This document shows, one piece after another, positions 46,001 to 57,000 of a stretch of 64,000 nt of DNA (the first letter of the stretch is position 1; each line of letters opens with the position of its first letter). The DNA comes from Leptasterias polaris (taxonomy: Eukaryota > Echinodermata > Asteroidea > Forcipulatida > Asteriidae). Made by a program: the position numbers and the translations under genes. The stretch covers positions 4,216,001-4,280,000 of the forward strand of contig JAZGTN010000047.1 in NCBI GenBank assembly GCA_037783415.1. The letters are read 5' to 3'. The notes below the pieces were generated by a model, which was given only the letters and a program-made list of their open reading frames with translations, was not told where the DNA came from and ran no database searches.

Positions 46001-49000
46001 CATACTTTCCCTTGACCCAGTCAGGTCATCTTCTACCTACCAGCTCGACAGCGTCTGGAGGGCATCTCAGCTGCCTGAGACCACTTCTCTTCCTTGAAGT
46101 CATACACTTCTACACTGCGGATTGCCTTGGGTGCCTGACCACCAACAACTAACATCAGCTATTATTACATTGAGAAAAAAAAAGGGAATCTTGAACATCT
46201 ATTGTGAAAAAGAATGCAAGGAGTATGGAAACCGTGGTGTAAAGCTTGGTCCTTTGTGGAGTGTCCTGGAAGAGCAGTTTAGTGCATTGGACTCAAGGTA
46301 TGGTGGTGAAGTCTTTGGGTTGTGGGTTCGAATCGTGATCATGACACTTGTGTCCCTAAGCAAGACACTTAACTATAATTGCTTCTCTTCACCCAGGGGT
46401 AAATGGGTACCTGTAAGGGCAGAGATGGTTCTTGTAATTGATGTAGCTTGGTGCGCTACATAGTTGGCAGCAAAGGCTGTATACTCCACAGGGAGCTGAG
46501 ATGGTTTAAGGAATGAAATAAAAGGCCCAGAGACCAGGGGTAATAATGTTGAAGGTCAATGATAATGTCTAGAGTCTGCTGACATTTGTCTGCGGATGCA
46601 GCATGCCATGCATGGTTGTCATGGTATATTATTATTCTTATTATTATTTGGATACATACCTTAGGAAGTCCGATGGGTGTCCGGGGCTTCGTTCTTGGAT
46701 TCTTAAACAGAGCCCGTTGCTCTTTGCCCAGGAGATGATACTTCATTGCCTCAATTAAGTAATCCTTGCAGTTGCTGCTGGACTTAATAAGAGGCTCCTC
46801 CTCGACACGCTGCACCAGGTAGTCCCGGGAGAGCAGCGGGAGACGGACGTGTTCTATAAGACGTGGCGTGTAGTCGCAGCGGTTCTGGGGATCGCTGTTG
46901 ACCCAACCAACGACTGCTTCAAACACCTGACACAGGTGACAAATAATTAAAACAGTGTAAGAAGGTTGATATATATCGTTGTGTCTGTGCAAAAACATTA
47001 TTTCTCCTTAAATAGCACTTATGCTAAGCACAAGTTTGAAATTGTCAAAACGCTGTATCTTGCTTAAAATAGCCCCTGATAAACAAACTAAACAAGTATG
47101 CGCCGAGATACAACGTTTTTGCACATTGCATTTTCGTGCGAGATACAACTTTTTTCCAAAATCAACAAATGTTTTGAACTGAAGCGATGATGTTTGTTCC
47201 AAAAACCTTTTTATACACGGTTGTATTGATCTTGACAAATGGAATGTCTTGTAATTTTCAGGATCCAGTATTATAAAGCTGATTGTAGTAAATTTTGCCT
47301 GATGAATTGAATTTAATTGCTGGCCCCCACCCCCCCAAAAGCAGGATACCAGCAACAAACACTATTGAATAGCATTTTGGGCTTGTAATCCCATTTCTGT
47401 TCAGCCAGATTTGTCTGTGCTTAGCAATTTTTTCTTAATAACTTTATTGAACTCGGCTTGACGTTGGGGTGTTGGGGTTCTGAGGTTGGGTAGGGGCCCT
47501 TTTACCTCTTCCTCAGTTGGTACTGTGAGATGATCGCTACTGATTAACTCGCTGACCTGGTCTGCAGATAATGCTGTGAACTCATCGCTGTGAACAACGG
47601 CACTAAATCACAAAATTATAAAAATACTCATTCTTTAATAAATAAGAAGTCACTAGTAAACTTGGGGGTACAACCATGTGTAAATCTCTTTGGGGAGGAG
47701 TGCTGGCTCTGAAATGTGGTTTTGATGTTTCAAACAGTATACTTGGCTCGTCTTCAGGAGAATGCTGGACTGCTGATGATGATGAGGCTTAAGTAGAGTT
47801 ACCGGCAGTCCAGCATGCCCCTGAAGATGACCAGAGTACACAGCTCAAAACGATGACACCACACTGGCTCTTTTCAGAGCCAACTCGCCATGGTTGTAGG
47901 CGAAAGTTTACTAGTTATAGTTACTTCTTATTTTCCACACCATACAAAGCTTCAAACATCATTCACTTATTAATGTTGTTGCTACTGCGGCCATTGGCAA
48001 CAGAGGGGGCTCAAACTGGACATAGCCAAACTAGACCAAGGGTCGAAGGGAAAGTAGTCGGGACTCCTTACTGATGAACAGCCAGCCTGCAATACGTTCT
48101 GTTTGGAATGCATCACACAATATCAGGCCATTTGAACGGTTTGTAAAGATTGGTCAACTTACTGGAAAGATGGTACCCAGAGTAGGAGGGTTAAGAATCA
48201 TTAATTATGACTACCTGAAGTGCTGCATTGTGTAGTTCTGTGCGTAGTGATAGAGCTCATTGCAGGAATGCATGTCAGCAAATGCACGGATACCGAGGCA
48301 ATTTGTTGGGTGGAGTTGCTTCTGAAGGAAGTCACAGCAAGCGCTGCGGACGTCGATGAGTTGTAGGAGACTTGCAGCTGGCAAGAGTGTCTAGGGAACA
48401 AAGAGTGCAGGTTGGAGTAAAGGTCACAAAGTAAGAGCCAGAACTTTTTACGTCTATGAGCTGCTACAGCTGTTGTAGACTTGCAGCCGCAAATTGGGTT
48501 AATGGAATAAAGAGCACAGATCAGAATGAGGGTCAGGTCAGGTCGAGTTAGGGGTAATTTACTATCATGAGAAGATTTTGAAAGACAAGTTCTCAAAAGA
48601 ACATAATCTACTCAGCAAGTAGATATACACATAGTGTTACCGCAAACCAAATATACAAGATTATGCACAAGACGAGTCGGAACTTGGTATCAGGTCAGGT
48701 AAGATCAGGAGGTCATCATGTTAGATCTGGGATCTTTGGGTTAGGTCAGGGGTCATTGGGATAAATCAGTATCCTCACTTATTGGAATGAATTTCTAGAT
48801 CTACGTTTCAGAGCCTCATTGCTTGTAAATTTTGTTGCTGAAAAAATAAACACTTTTCTTTGAATTTTTGGGATATGTTTTACCTGGACGTTCTCTTCGG
48901 TCACTTGTACCTCGGATGTATAGACGAAATCCAACAGCAGAGAGAGGGCGCTGCCATCAATCTCTTGTAGGATAATCTTCTGGGTGCGACTCTCCGAGAG

Positions 49001-51333
49001 CTGGCTGGTAAACATGGCTGAGAAGTAAGGGCTGCATGCTGCTAGGACGACGCGGTGGGCAGGGAGCTCCACACCTTCTGCCTCTAGTGTCACATCGCAG
49101 AGGATGTTTTGCCTAAAGGTAATTGGACAAACAGAGATTGGAGAAGTAAATTTTTGTCTTTTTAAAAGTGAATTCCTTCGGACCAGAAGGAGGAAAACAC
49201 TTCAAAAATGTTCTTGGTTCTCACTAGCTGTCCTTGTCCATGGAACCAACATGTGTAACTTAAAAAGAGGTTAAATTAAGTTTTGTGATGCACTCATTTT
49301 CCAATAGACAGTGTTCTCATGAAAGTGGGGGGAAAGTTGCAAGTCTCTAATCTTTCGTTATCGTGTTAAATATCATTTTATTTGACACTCTTTCAGTCCA
49401 AAATTTGAAACATGACGTCATCAGACAGCAAAAACAAATGGGCCTGTACATTCCAAAGAGGAATTTCTGCACCAGTCAAATTCAATGCCGTTGTTATTGA
49501 CCATCAGAATTCAGGAATGAATTTGAAATTCCCCGTACAAAAATGTACAGACCATATATTTAAAATGAGACGCATCGAACATTTTTGGATTTTGACAAAA
49601 ATTGCACTTGAAGGGTAAGAGGTTAAAGACTTGTAATTCCCCCTCCCCCATTTTCATAAGGACTCTATCTATTGGAAAATTTAAACAACTGAGTTTGACC
49701 TTGGTTTGACCTTGGTTTGACCTTGGTTTGACCTTGGTGCCCCTCGATCTTTAAGGATTGATTAAGTATATTTATTGTAAAGCTGGCATGATCACCTTCC
49801 GGCACAAGGCAAATGAAAACAAAATACCTTGGACCCGCTAATATGCCTGATACAATGAAAGCATGATCAATTTACCAGTGCAGTCCTCGGTCCAACAGAA
49901 TAAAACAAAAAAAATGCAGTTTGGATTCTGATGGGCTGGGTCGGTTAGGGTTTGTGTATTTAGTATTTTATGTTTCCCTAAAGGCACAACAAAATATTTA
50001 AACAAACATTACCCTATTCCTTTAATAAAGAAATGTGAAATAACCACCATAATATTATTACATCCTTGTTTTTTCAAGTTCTATTTTAGAAAACTGATTT
50101 CAACTTCCTCATTGTAATTATTGACTCAAATATTAAGTGACAACACCACTGTTGTGATAGTATTTGTACACTACAGGATCAAAATATCATTATTGTACTA
50201 AGTTCTTTGTAGTATTTGGGCAACTGCGATGCTTCCTTCCTGTAAGTTAGGATTTTCCCTGGACTTTTTCAGTGACTGGCCAGCAGGACCAGCAGCTAGC
50301 TTGTTGTTTCACTCCGAGTCCACCGGCTTTTTCAGTGGGCCATATTTCATATTAAAACAAAAGAAATGCCTTTTCAACACTGGACTAGCCAGCCAGACCA
50401 CTTGGAGTGAATTTTGGGCAACTGCGATGCTTCCTTCCTGTAAGTTAGGATTTTCCCTGGACTTTTTCAGTGACTGGCCAGCAGGACCAGCAGCTAGCTT
50501 GTTGTTTCACTCCGAGTCCACCGGCTTTTTCAGTGGGCCATATTTCATATTAAAACAAAAGAAATGCCTTTTCAACACTGGACTAGCCAGCCAGACCACT
50601 TGGAGTGAATTTTGACTGGTCCTTTGTTGTTTTTACTGCGATTTGGACAGGGAACCAATGTACGCTGTAAGTGCCACGATGCAGTTGTTCCTTAGTAGAG
50701 GGCATGTCAATGAAGGAAATGTGAAATTTCTATTGAGGGGGCACAAAGGCTCTTTGTATGACAAGGGGGCATGACGGCAATTTGCACCTGGAAAGGTCAC
50801 TTTAGAAAGAAAAAAACCCCAACTTTAGAAAGAAAAAACCCCCAAACATATATTTTTAAGGGACATTAAGGACAGGACCAGAGCATGAATTTCAAGAATA
50901 TCTTCACAAGACCACAGGCCTTGTAGCTCCAAATATTCACTGGTCCAGACATTTTTTTAAAGAAAAAATTAAATATTGGGATTTTTCCAAAACGATGTTT
51001 CTAACTGAAAGGTTTATTCATTACCTTCAAAACAATAGACTGCAGGACTTGTTTGACTGCGAGGTTACGGGCCAGAAAATAAAATTACTGGCAGTAGCTA
51101 GTCCTTGAACTTTTTTCTTGGTGAAGGGTATTTGTCCGAGGAAAATGTAAGTTTAAAAAGGACACCAAAAGGGCTTTCTTTGAGTCTTTCTTCACGTAAA
51201 TCAATCAATGGCTTGGAAATCCATTTTTGAAAACTTACTTTCTGAAGTCATTGAGAAGATCAAAGGCTCTCTGTGTATGAAGAATGTTACGATACGGCGG
51301 GGGATCGGTGGGCAGTACCTCCATGTCCTCCAT
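43061..51333 (-). CDS. KLHL2/KLHL3: Kelch-like protein 2/3 type CUL3 adaptor (BTB-BACK-Kelch)
   Basis: Substrate adaptor of a cullin-3 RING ubiquitin ligase: BTB binds CUL3, and the kelch propeller binds substrate (WNK kinases for vertebrate KLHL2/3; also actin for KLHL2). Exons: 51239-51333, 48884-49112, 48215-48390, 47506-47602, 46660-46926, 46041-46158, 45438-45635, 44614-44715, 44353-44481, 43760-43900, 43061-43233 (1725 nt, 574 aa; human 587-593). BTB about 35-145 ([33 protein letters not shown]), BACK about 150-250 ([34 protein letters not shown]), then six kelch repeats (about 291-573) with GG motifs such as [38 protein letters not shown] and [16 protein letters not shown]. It ends IIDKPT (KLHL2 IDKPL). 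ATG 51333 has a near-ideal context (TTCACCATGG). All introns look U2-type. One invertebrate gene equal to both vertebrate paralogues is the likely relation (inference). Confidence 0.96.
43315..43670. repeat. SINE interrupted by a MITE (nested insertion)
   Basis: Outer SINE pieces (43315-43430 and 43605-43670) match the SINE at 5655-5870 ('gaaaacccaatccacacgca' and 'ccaggatccacagaggtgaa'). Between them lies the MITE of the 14320-14505 type, with ends 'ctttatcacgctgccgcaat' and 'aaatcaagatggccgcacaa'. In intron 10 of the KLHL gene, between the last two exons. Confidence 0.65.
44867..44993. mobile_element. Palindromic MITE with ~52-bp inverted arms
   Basis: The left arm (44867-44918, with 'ggtggcagcagacttatcgg') and right arm (44942-44993, with 'ggtaagtctgctgccaccta') are inverted copies with a 23-bp loop. 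In the KLHL intron between exons 44614-44715 and 45438-45635. Confidence 0.8.
46250..46495 (+). repeat. tRNA-derived SINE copy
   Basis: B box 'gtgggttcgaatcgtgatca' followed by 'tgacacttgtgtccctaagc' and 'agacacttaactataattgc', as in the SINE at 31975. The A-box region is degraded. In a KLHL intron. Confidence 0.7.
48070..48195. repeat. Dispersed repeat copy (35085-array family), reverse
   Basis: 'agccagcctgcaatacgttc' then 'gcatcacacaatatc' and '...agtaggagggttaag', which are the array motifs partly in inverted order. Next to KLHL exon 48215-48390. Confidence 0.5.
49694..49738 (-). promoter_or_regulatory. Four tandem 11-bp units containing CCAAGGTCA
   Basis: TTTGACCTTGG is repeated four times head to tail. 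On the minus strand each unit reads CCAAGGTCAAA, the extended nuclear-receptor half-site bound by NR5A/ERR-type receptors. It lies in KLHL intron 1, about 1.6 kb inside the gene. It may be only a short tandem repeat. Confidence 0.45.
50215..50610 (+). repeat. Exact 198-bp tandem duplication
   Basis: 50215-50412 and 50413-50610 appear identical ('gggcaactgcgatgcttcct...cttggagtgaatttt'). Because 198 is a multiple of three, one plus-strand frame stays open across both copies (66-residue period). It lies in KLHL intron 1, antisense to the gene. No similarity recognised. Confidence 0.9.
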
Positions 51334-51584
51334 GGTGAATGGATGGTGGATGACGATATCACTCTGGAAGAATTGTGTACAAAGTTCAGGAATATTCGTC
51401 ACCAAAGAGTAAACATTGTTTAGAAAAAATGGGGTTAGGGTGGGGGGTTGTTGGATTGACCTACCTATGGCCAAAATCCTGATATTTTGTTTAACGGAGT
51501 GCTCACCTTAGTTTTACTGCAGAATCTCTTTGGGGGGAAACAAAAGGAAAAAGATTTCTTTTGTCAGTGAAAGTGCCAATCACC

Positions 51585-51950
51585 TGATTCAGCGACAGTG
51601 TCACTTGGTGACAGTGCCACTCAGTCGCAGTGCCACTCATTGACAGTGGTACCACAGTGACACTGGTGCCAAACAGAGACAGTGGGGTGCCACCCAGTTG
51701 ACACTAGTGACAGTCCCAGTGGTACCACCCGGTGACAGTGGTGCCACGTAATGACAGGCAAGCTACCCGGTGTCAGTGACACTGGTGTCACCCAGTCATG
51801 TGTCACTGACTCTGACAGTGGTGCCATCCATCCCCAGTGACAGTCACAGTGGTGCCACTCAATGAAACAGTAAAAAAAAGTGGCGCCACTCTGTAAATTG
51901 GTGACAGTCACGACAGTACTCATCAGTGACACTGACCATGCCGACAGTAT
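51585..51950 (+). repeat. Degenerate minisatellite of 'cagtgacagtggtgccac' type
   Basis: Imperfect 16-20 bp units with GTGACAGT and GTGCCAC(T/C) cores continue for about 360 bp. It begins about 250 bp upstream of the KLHL start codon. A minus-strand open frame through it is a by-product of the repeat. Confidence 0.8.
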
Positions 51951-52210
51951 AAAATACAAAAATAAATAAGTACCACTCATTAAAGTTCAGTTCAGTTCAG
52001 TGCCATCATCCATGCAATTGTGACACTGACACGACAGTCCTACCCAGACCCCAGGCATGCCACTCTGCCACTGCCAGGCAGTTTAGTTTGTTACATTACA
52101 ATTTTGTTACAAAACATCATAAAAAAAGTCTAGACAGATATTCAAAAGTAGAATCTCAGAATCTCAGAATCTCAGATGGGTAACTGAACATCGCCAATCG
52201 GCATCATTGT

Positions 52211-52785
52211 TCAGTGTAAAGGGTGTTGCCCCGTGCAGACTAGTTTGTGGCTCTGGGATACATACTTTTCAAGACTTAGTTTGAATTTTGATGGGGATGG
52301 TTGATTGACTATTTCTGGGATGAGGCTGTTCCAGTCTGTTATGGTTCTTGGAAGGAAGCTCTTCTGATAAGATTGAGTGCGGCATCTGAGTATAGAGTAG
52401 CACTCATTGTGATTATTTCTTCTAATACGGTCTACAGGAGTCACGTAATGTGGAATGTTAACAGCAATCCCTTTGTGAACAGCTTGATAGAACATTGATA
52501 ATCTTCTGAATTTCCTTCGTATTTCTAATGTAGGCCACTGGAGGTTTTGAAGCATATCCGTCACGCTGGAATCTCTTCGATGGTCCCCTGTAACAAATCT
52601 TGCTGCTCTTCGTTGCACTTGCACTGATTCAAGTTTATTGATGTGGTTCATATTATAAGGGTCCCATACTGTGGAAGCATATTCTAGTTTTGGTAGTACT
52701 AATGCCTTGTAGGCAGCTGCTTTAACTTCAGGAACACATCTAGTGAGGTTGCGTCTAACAAAGCCAAGCGTCTTGTTATAGCATT
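52211..52785 (-). pseudogene. 5'-truncated LINE, ORF2 reverse-transcriptase C-terminal part
   Basis: The minus-strand frame is open from about 52785 to the stop at 52211 and reads NKTLGFVRRNLTRCVP..., LEYASTVWDPYNMNHINKLE, VQRRAARFVTGDHRR, ...FLPRTITDWNSLIPE. This is the end of reverse transcriptase and the following conserved C-terminal region of CR1/Jockey/RTE-like elements. The catalytic part of RT and the endonuclease are absent. No stop interrupts the remaining ~190 codons, so the insertion is fairly young. The 3' tail has 'gagattct' repeats (52152-52176). Confidence 0.9.
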
Positions 52786-53879
52786 ACTTATTTACTAGCA
52801 ATTTGAGTAATATGAGAACTTGACATGCTTGATAAAACACCATGCATAATAAAACCTCTTATCAAGGAGGTAGTAGAAACTCCATGGTGTATGTAACGTA
52901 CCTACCATGGATGGAGGAAGGAAAGTATTAACGAAGGAAAACACCCACTTTTCAGTCGGGTTATAATAAGTTCTTCCACAGTTCCAGCCAGTCCAACCGA
53001 GGAGACAGTAATTCAATTGGTCAAAAACAGTTGCGCTTGCGGTTGTGTAGTACATACAGTGTTGGTCGTGTGTGTGACTTTTTGTAATCGTCCACTGTTT
53101 TTGTTTCTGCAACCTTACATCAAAAAGAAAGCTAATTTATGAAATTTGAACACACACAATTATTTATTAATGTCTTACCTGTAAACCTCAACTAAACAGT
53201 CCAGCATTTACATGTAAAAAAAGAAATGTTTCGTTAAGAAAAAAACACATAATTTATTCCAACACAGACCTGTATTATGGCAGGGATGTCCACCATTCAT
53301 CATCATCACCACCGTTCCACTTGCGCAGAATATTCCATTTGTTTATAGGGGTAGGAAGTAAAGGGGGAGCTGCAGAAACTCTCTGGTTAAAAACAAAACT
53401 GAAAGTGAAAATAATGTAACCATAAATATTTTGCAACATGTAATAATAAAAAAGATAAAAAAACATGCACAAGAATTTATAAAATGGTTCAAAAGATATA
53501 ATTGATGTGTAATTATTTTTTCTTCCGAAATCACCTCTCTTATGTCGAATACCCCAACTATGATCATCTAGTTTTTGTTCAAGACGTTTACTACGAACAT
53601 GACAAATGTAGAGGGCGCACATTTATAAACTCCTATCATCATCATCTGTAACTTTTACCTCTGCTCCATGCTCCGATTTACTTCACAAAAAATGACACCA
53701 CCATGTAATTGATATTCATAACTGTATTTTTTGCTGTTTAGAAGTACTTAACAGGAAAATTGCTCGTTTTATGCCCTATATTGTTATTTTAAGTTCAAGC
53801 ACAGTTACTCAGCACAAGCGTGTCAAAAGCAGCAAGCAAAACAGTCTTGTTCAAAAGACTATCAGGCTAGCCAGAACTT

Positions 53880-53960
53880 AACCAATCAGAAAGGAACACT
53901 CTTAAACAAAGATGGCGGCGCCCATAAAGAACCATCTCAACAACGGCAACGCTTAATCGA
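53880..53960 (+). promoter_or_regulatory. DHHC gene proximal promoter: CCAAT box, YY1-like motif, uORF
   Basis: ACCAATCAG (53881-53889) is a classical CCAAT/NF-Y box. AAGATGGCGGC (53910-53920) is the YY1 consensus often found just after start sites. Its ATG (53912) also opens a 14-residue upstream reading frame, MAAPIKNHLNNGNA, stopping at 53956, 51 nt before the main ATG. Transcription start not mapped. Confidence 0.5.
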
Positions 53961-54007
53961 TAAAATTTTCACTTGAAAGTGGACTTATTTATTGGCATCT
54001 ATCCACC

Positions 54008-57000
54008 ATGGATTTACCGCCAATTCCAAATCATTCACCTTATGCTAATTTTGTCGGCTCTCCTACCGGAAAAGTTAAGAATAGCCTTCCAGATTTGATC
54101 CACAATTATCATCCGTTTGACGAAATTGCTCAAGTGATCGAAGACGACCCGGATGCTGTACATAAACAAGGCAAGTAGTAACTCACCGTAACTCTCCGTA
54201 GCGCCGCTTATCTGGTCGAGGCAGGGGGGTAGGCGGCTTAAAGGGCTAGTGAGCCTATCTGGAAGTACATCATGCAGATATTACGATCACACGTTTGGTT
54301 GATAATGATTGTCAATGATCATGAGGATTATTTCAAGTCCATTATTCTGAATAAATAGTAAATAGTAAATACCCTATAAAAAAACTACATCTACATAACA
54401 TAGTACATGGCTATTATATTAGTGGAAATCACAAAATTTGAGATTTGATCTGATTGTTGAGTTGTAAGTAGTCTAGTTGGATCATAGAGAAAGGACCACT
54501 CCTTTCTCTATGGTTGGATAGAGCTCTTTGAGACATTCATTTTGATACTTTACTTGTGGGGATCGGTTCATGAAAACCGGACTTATGGAAGGTCAAAGTT
54601 AAAAATATTTGACCTTGTTTACATTACAATTTGTTGTGACCTTGTACCAGCGCAACGTTTTCGCGGTTGCGCACAACAGCCAATTCCCCTTGCGTAATTG
54701 AACATTTCCCAAGGGCCGTATCAACGTGTTTGACAATCGAGCGCGAAAAAGCGCGACAACTAATAGTTTTAATTCAAAAAGTAATTACATAATTAAATAC
54801 TCAACTAACTGTCATTTTTGGTTCATTATGGGGCCCTAAGAGTAAGAGGATATAAACTACTTACAGTTCACAATGAATTTGAGCGCAGAAAACAAGATTT
54901 CTTGTGATTTTACAGAAAGTTTTTCACAAATACTCCAACAAAACGGACGCCAAATTGCATATCAATCGCGAGATTAAAACTCCATCTTGAAAGTAGTTCC
55001 GTTTATTTTTATGAATGGAACGATTAACATGGGTTAAATCTATATCCCTCCGCACCACCGATCTCTCTATAGCGTTGTACACGTTGAGGTGGTCACAGTT
55101 TCCCATTAACAAAAAGTGGCTGCGCGGTGAACAGCGCCCTCACTCGGTATTGATTGACACTAATTATATAATTATAAAGATAAAGATGTGATGGACAGAT
55201 GAGATGGAAATGGAGGATGGTCGTCATCAGTCACACTTCAGTGACCACATGGGAGGATGGAAGGTTAGGGTAATCGCAACTATTCTACGTTCTAGTTTAT
55301 GCAAATGTTTGTTTATAATTATATGATATTTCCATTATTTAAGGGAACTTGGCAAAACTCCCACACTACATAGTACAAGGAAGGGAATAATAACGCCAAA
55401 CTTGGTCACACAAAGTGGGTCTATCTCATCTAATACAAAAATTGGTTTAAAGGTCTTAAAGACTCTTAGTCTTACTCTAATGACTATGATTTTGAGTTGC
55501 ACAAATCAATAAATTGTGATTCAGTAACTACGTAGACGACAAAACTTATTTGGTTTTTACCCCTACACCGATGTGTGTAAAGCACTATATACTCAGTACC
55601 CATTCCCGAGTACTGTGAAAGGTACCACAGGAAACTACTTATTCTAGTCATTGTATTCTCAATGTATTCACATTTTTATGAGTCCCTTTCTGGCTTTGAT
55701 TCCTAGACTTTAGTAAATGAAGTTTTTTACTTAGTTCTTGTGTTTTGAACATGATATTTGTTGCATTCAAAGGATGGCATGGACTGACGCCGATGCACAA
55801 GGCTGCCTTACGTGGAGATCCCAAGATCACTCGCCTCCTTCTAGATCACTCTGCTTCTGTCAATGAACCAAATGACTATGGAGAAACACCACTTCATTAT
55901 GCATGCAAACGGGGAGCCCTAATGAATATTCATATGATGCTAGAAGAGGAAGGGGATGTATGGCAGAGAGATAACGCCGGGAGAAATTGTCTTCATCACG
56001 CTGCGTCTGGGGGTAGTGTGTAAGTTCCCCTCAAATTGCACAATGTCTCTGATTATTCCAATTATAGTCCTAACTCCCAACTGTAGTTGGGATTTTCCCC
56101 TCTGTAGTTTGGACGGACCTAACTGTACTTGGGACGGTCCCAACTGTAGTTGGGACAGTCCCAGCTTTAGTTGGGAGTGTCCCAAATAAGTCCCAACTGT
56201 AGTCCCAGCTAGAGTACACTTAGTTGGGTCAGTCTCAACTAGTATTAAGGATGTGAGGCTGTGACCGAAGTTGGGGTACAACAACAAAATCAAGTCCGAA
56301 TTTAATTGACCAAAGTATTGATCATTTGAGGTAGCACAGCCTAAAGAGCATTACCTAATGTTGGCGTCTCCCTATTTTGTCGACATCTTTGTTCAGAAGC
56401 CATTCAACCTGTAACTGCAGTATAGTCGGGGATCACACCCAAGTTTACAATACAACATGGGAAGCAGTAGGAGAGGGACCACCTTAAGGGAATGCAACTT
56501 TTTATTTCAAACAGGGAGACCACCAACATTAGGCCTAGATTGCTCAGATGGTAGAGCGCTGGTACATTAATCTGGAGGTTGCCAGTTCAAGTCCCACTCT
56601 GGTAAATTTGTCTTTGTTCAACCACAAATTTATTTTTCACAATTCAGAAGAAGACCATTTTAAAAATCATCTTTACACAAAACCCATCAATGCTTAATTG
56701 TTTTCTTATTTTAACTGCAGATTAAGCATGCACTACCTGTCTGAAGTACATGGGATGGCGTTTCATGACAGAGACTCGATGTAAGTTTGAACAAATTGTT
56801 CCTCACTCCCTCTACAGTCAATCAGCCAGGACACAATGTTGTAAAAAAAAAAAAGCAACCCAAAATGATAGAAACATTTTCAGGCGTGTTATTTCTCCTG
56901 ATTTTTCCTGATTTTAAGATTTTCTCAAAACCTCATTGAGCCTTCAAATTTTCTTGAGAGAAGAGAAGCAGTCACCAAAGGGAGAAAGAAATAATCCACA

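Larger units (their letters stand above)
51334..54007. other. Intergenic region between the KLHL and DHHC start codons
   Basis: The two genes are divergent, with 2.7 kb between start codons. It contains a GTGACAGTGGTGCCAC-type minisatellite (51585-51950), a truncated LINE (52211-52785) and the DHHC proximal promoter (53880-53960). The KLHL promoter could not be located. I see no other gene. Confidence 0.6.

Noticed and set aside
51621..51980. Minus-strand 119-codon frame upstream of the KLHL gene
   Set aside because: It reads through the GTGACAGTGGTGCCAC minisatellite, so composition explains it.
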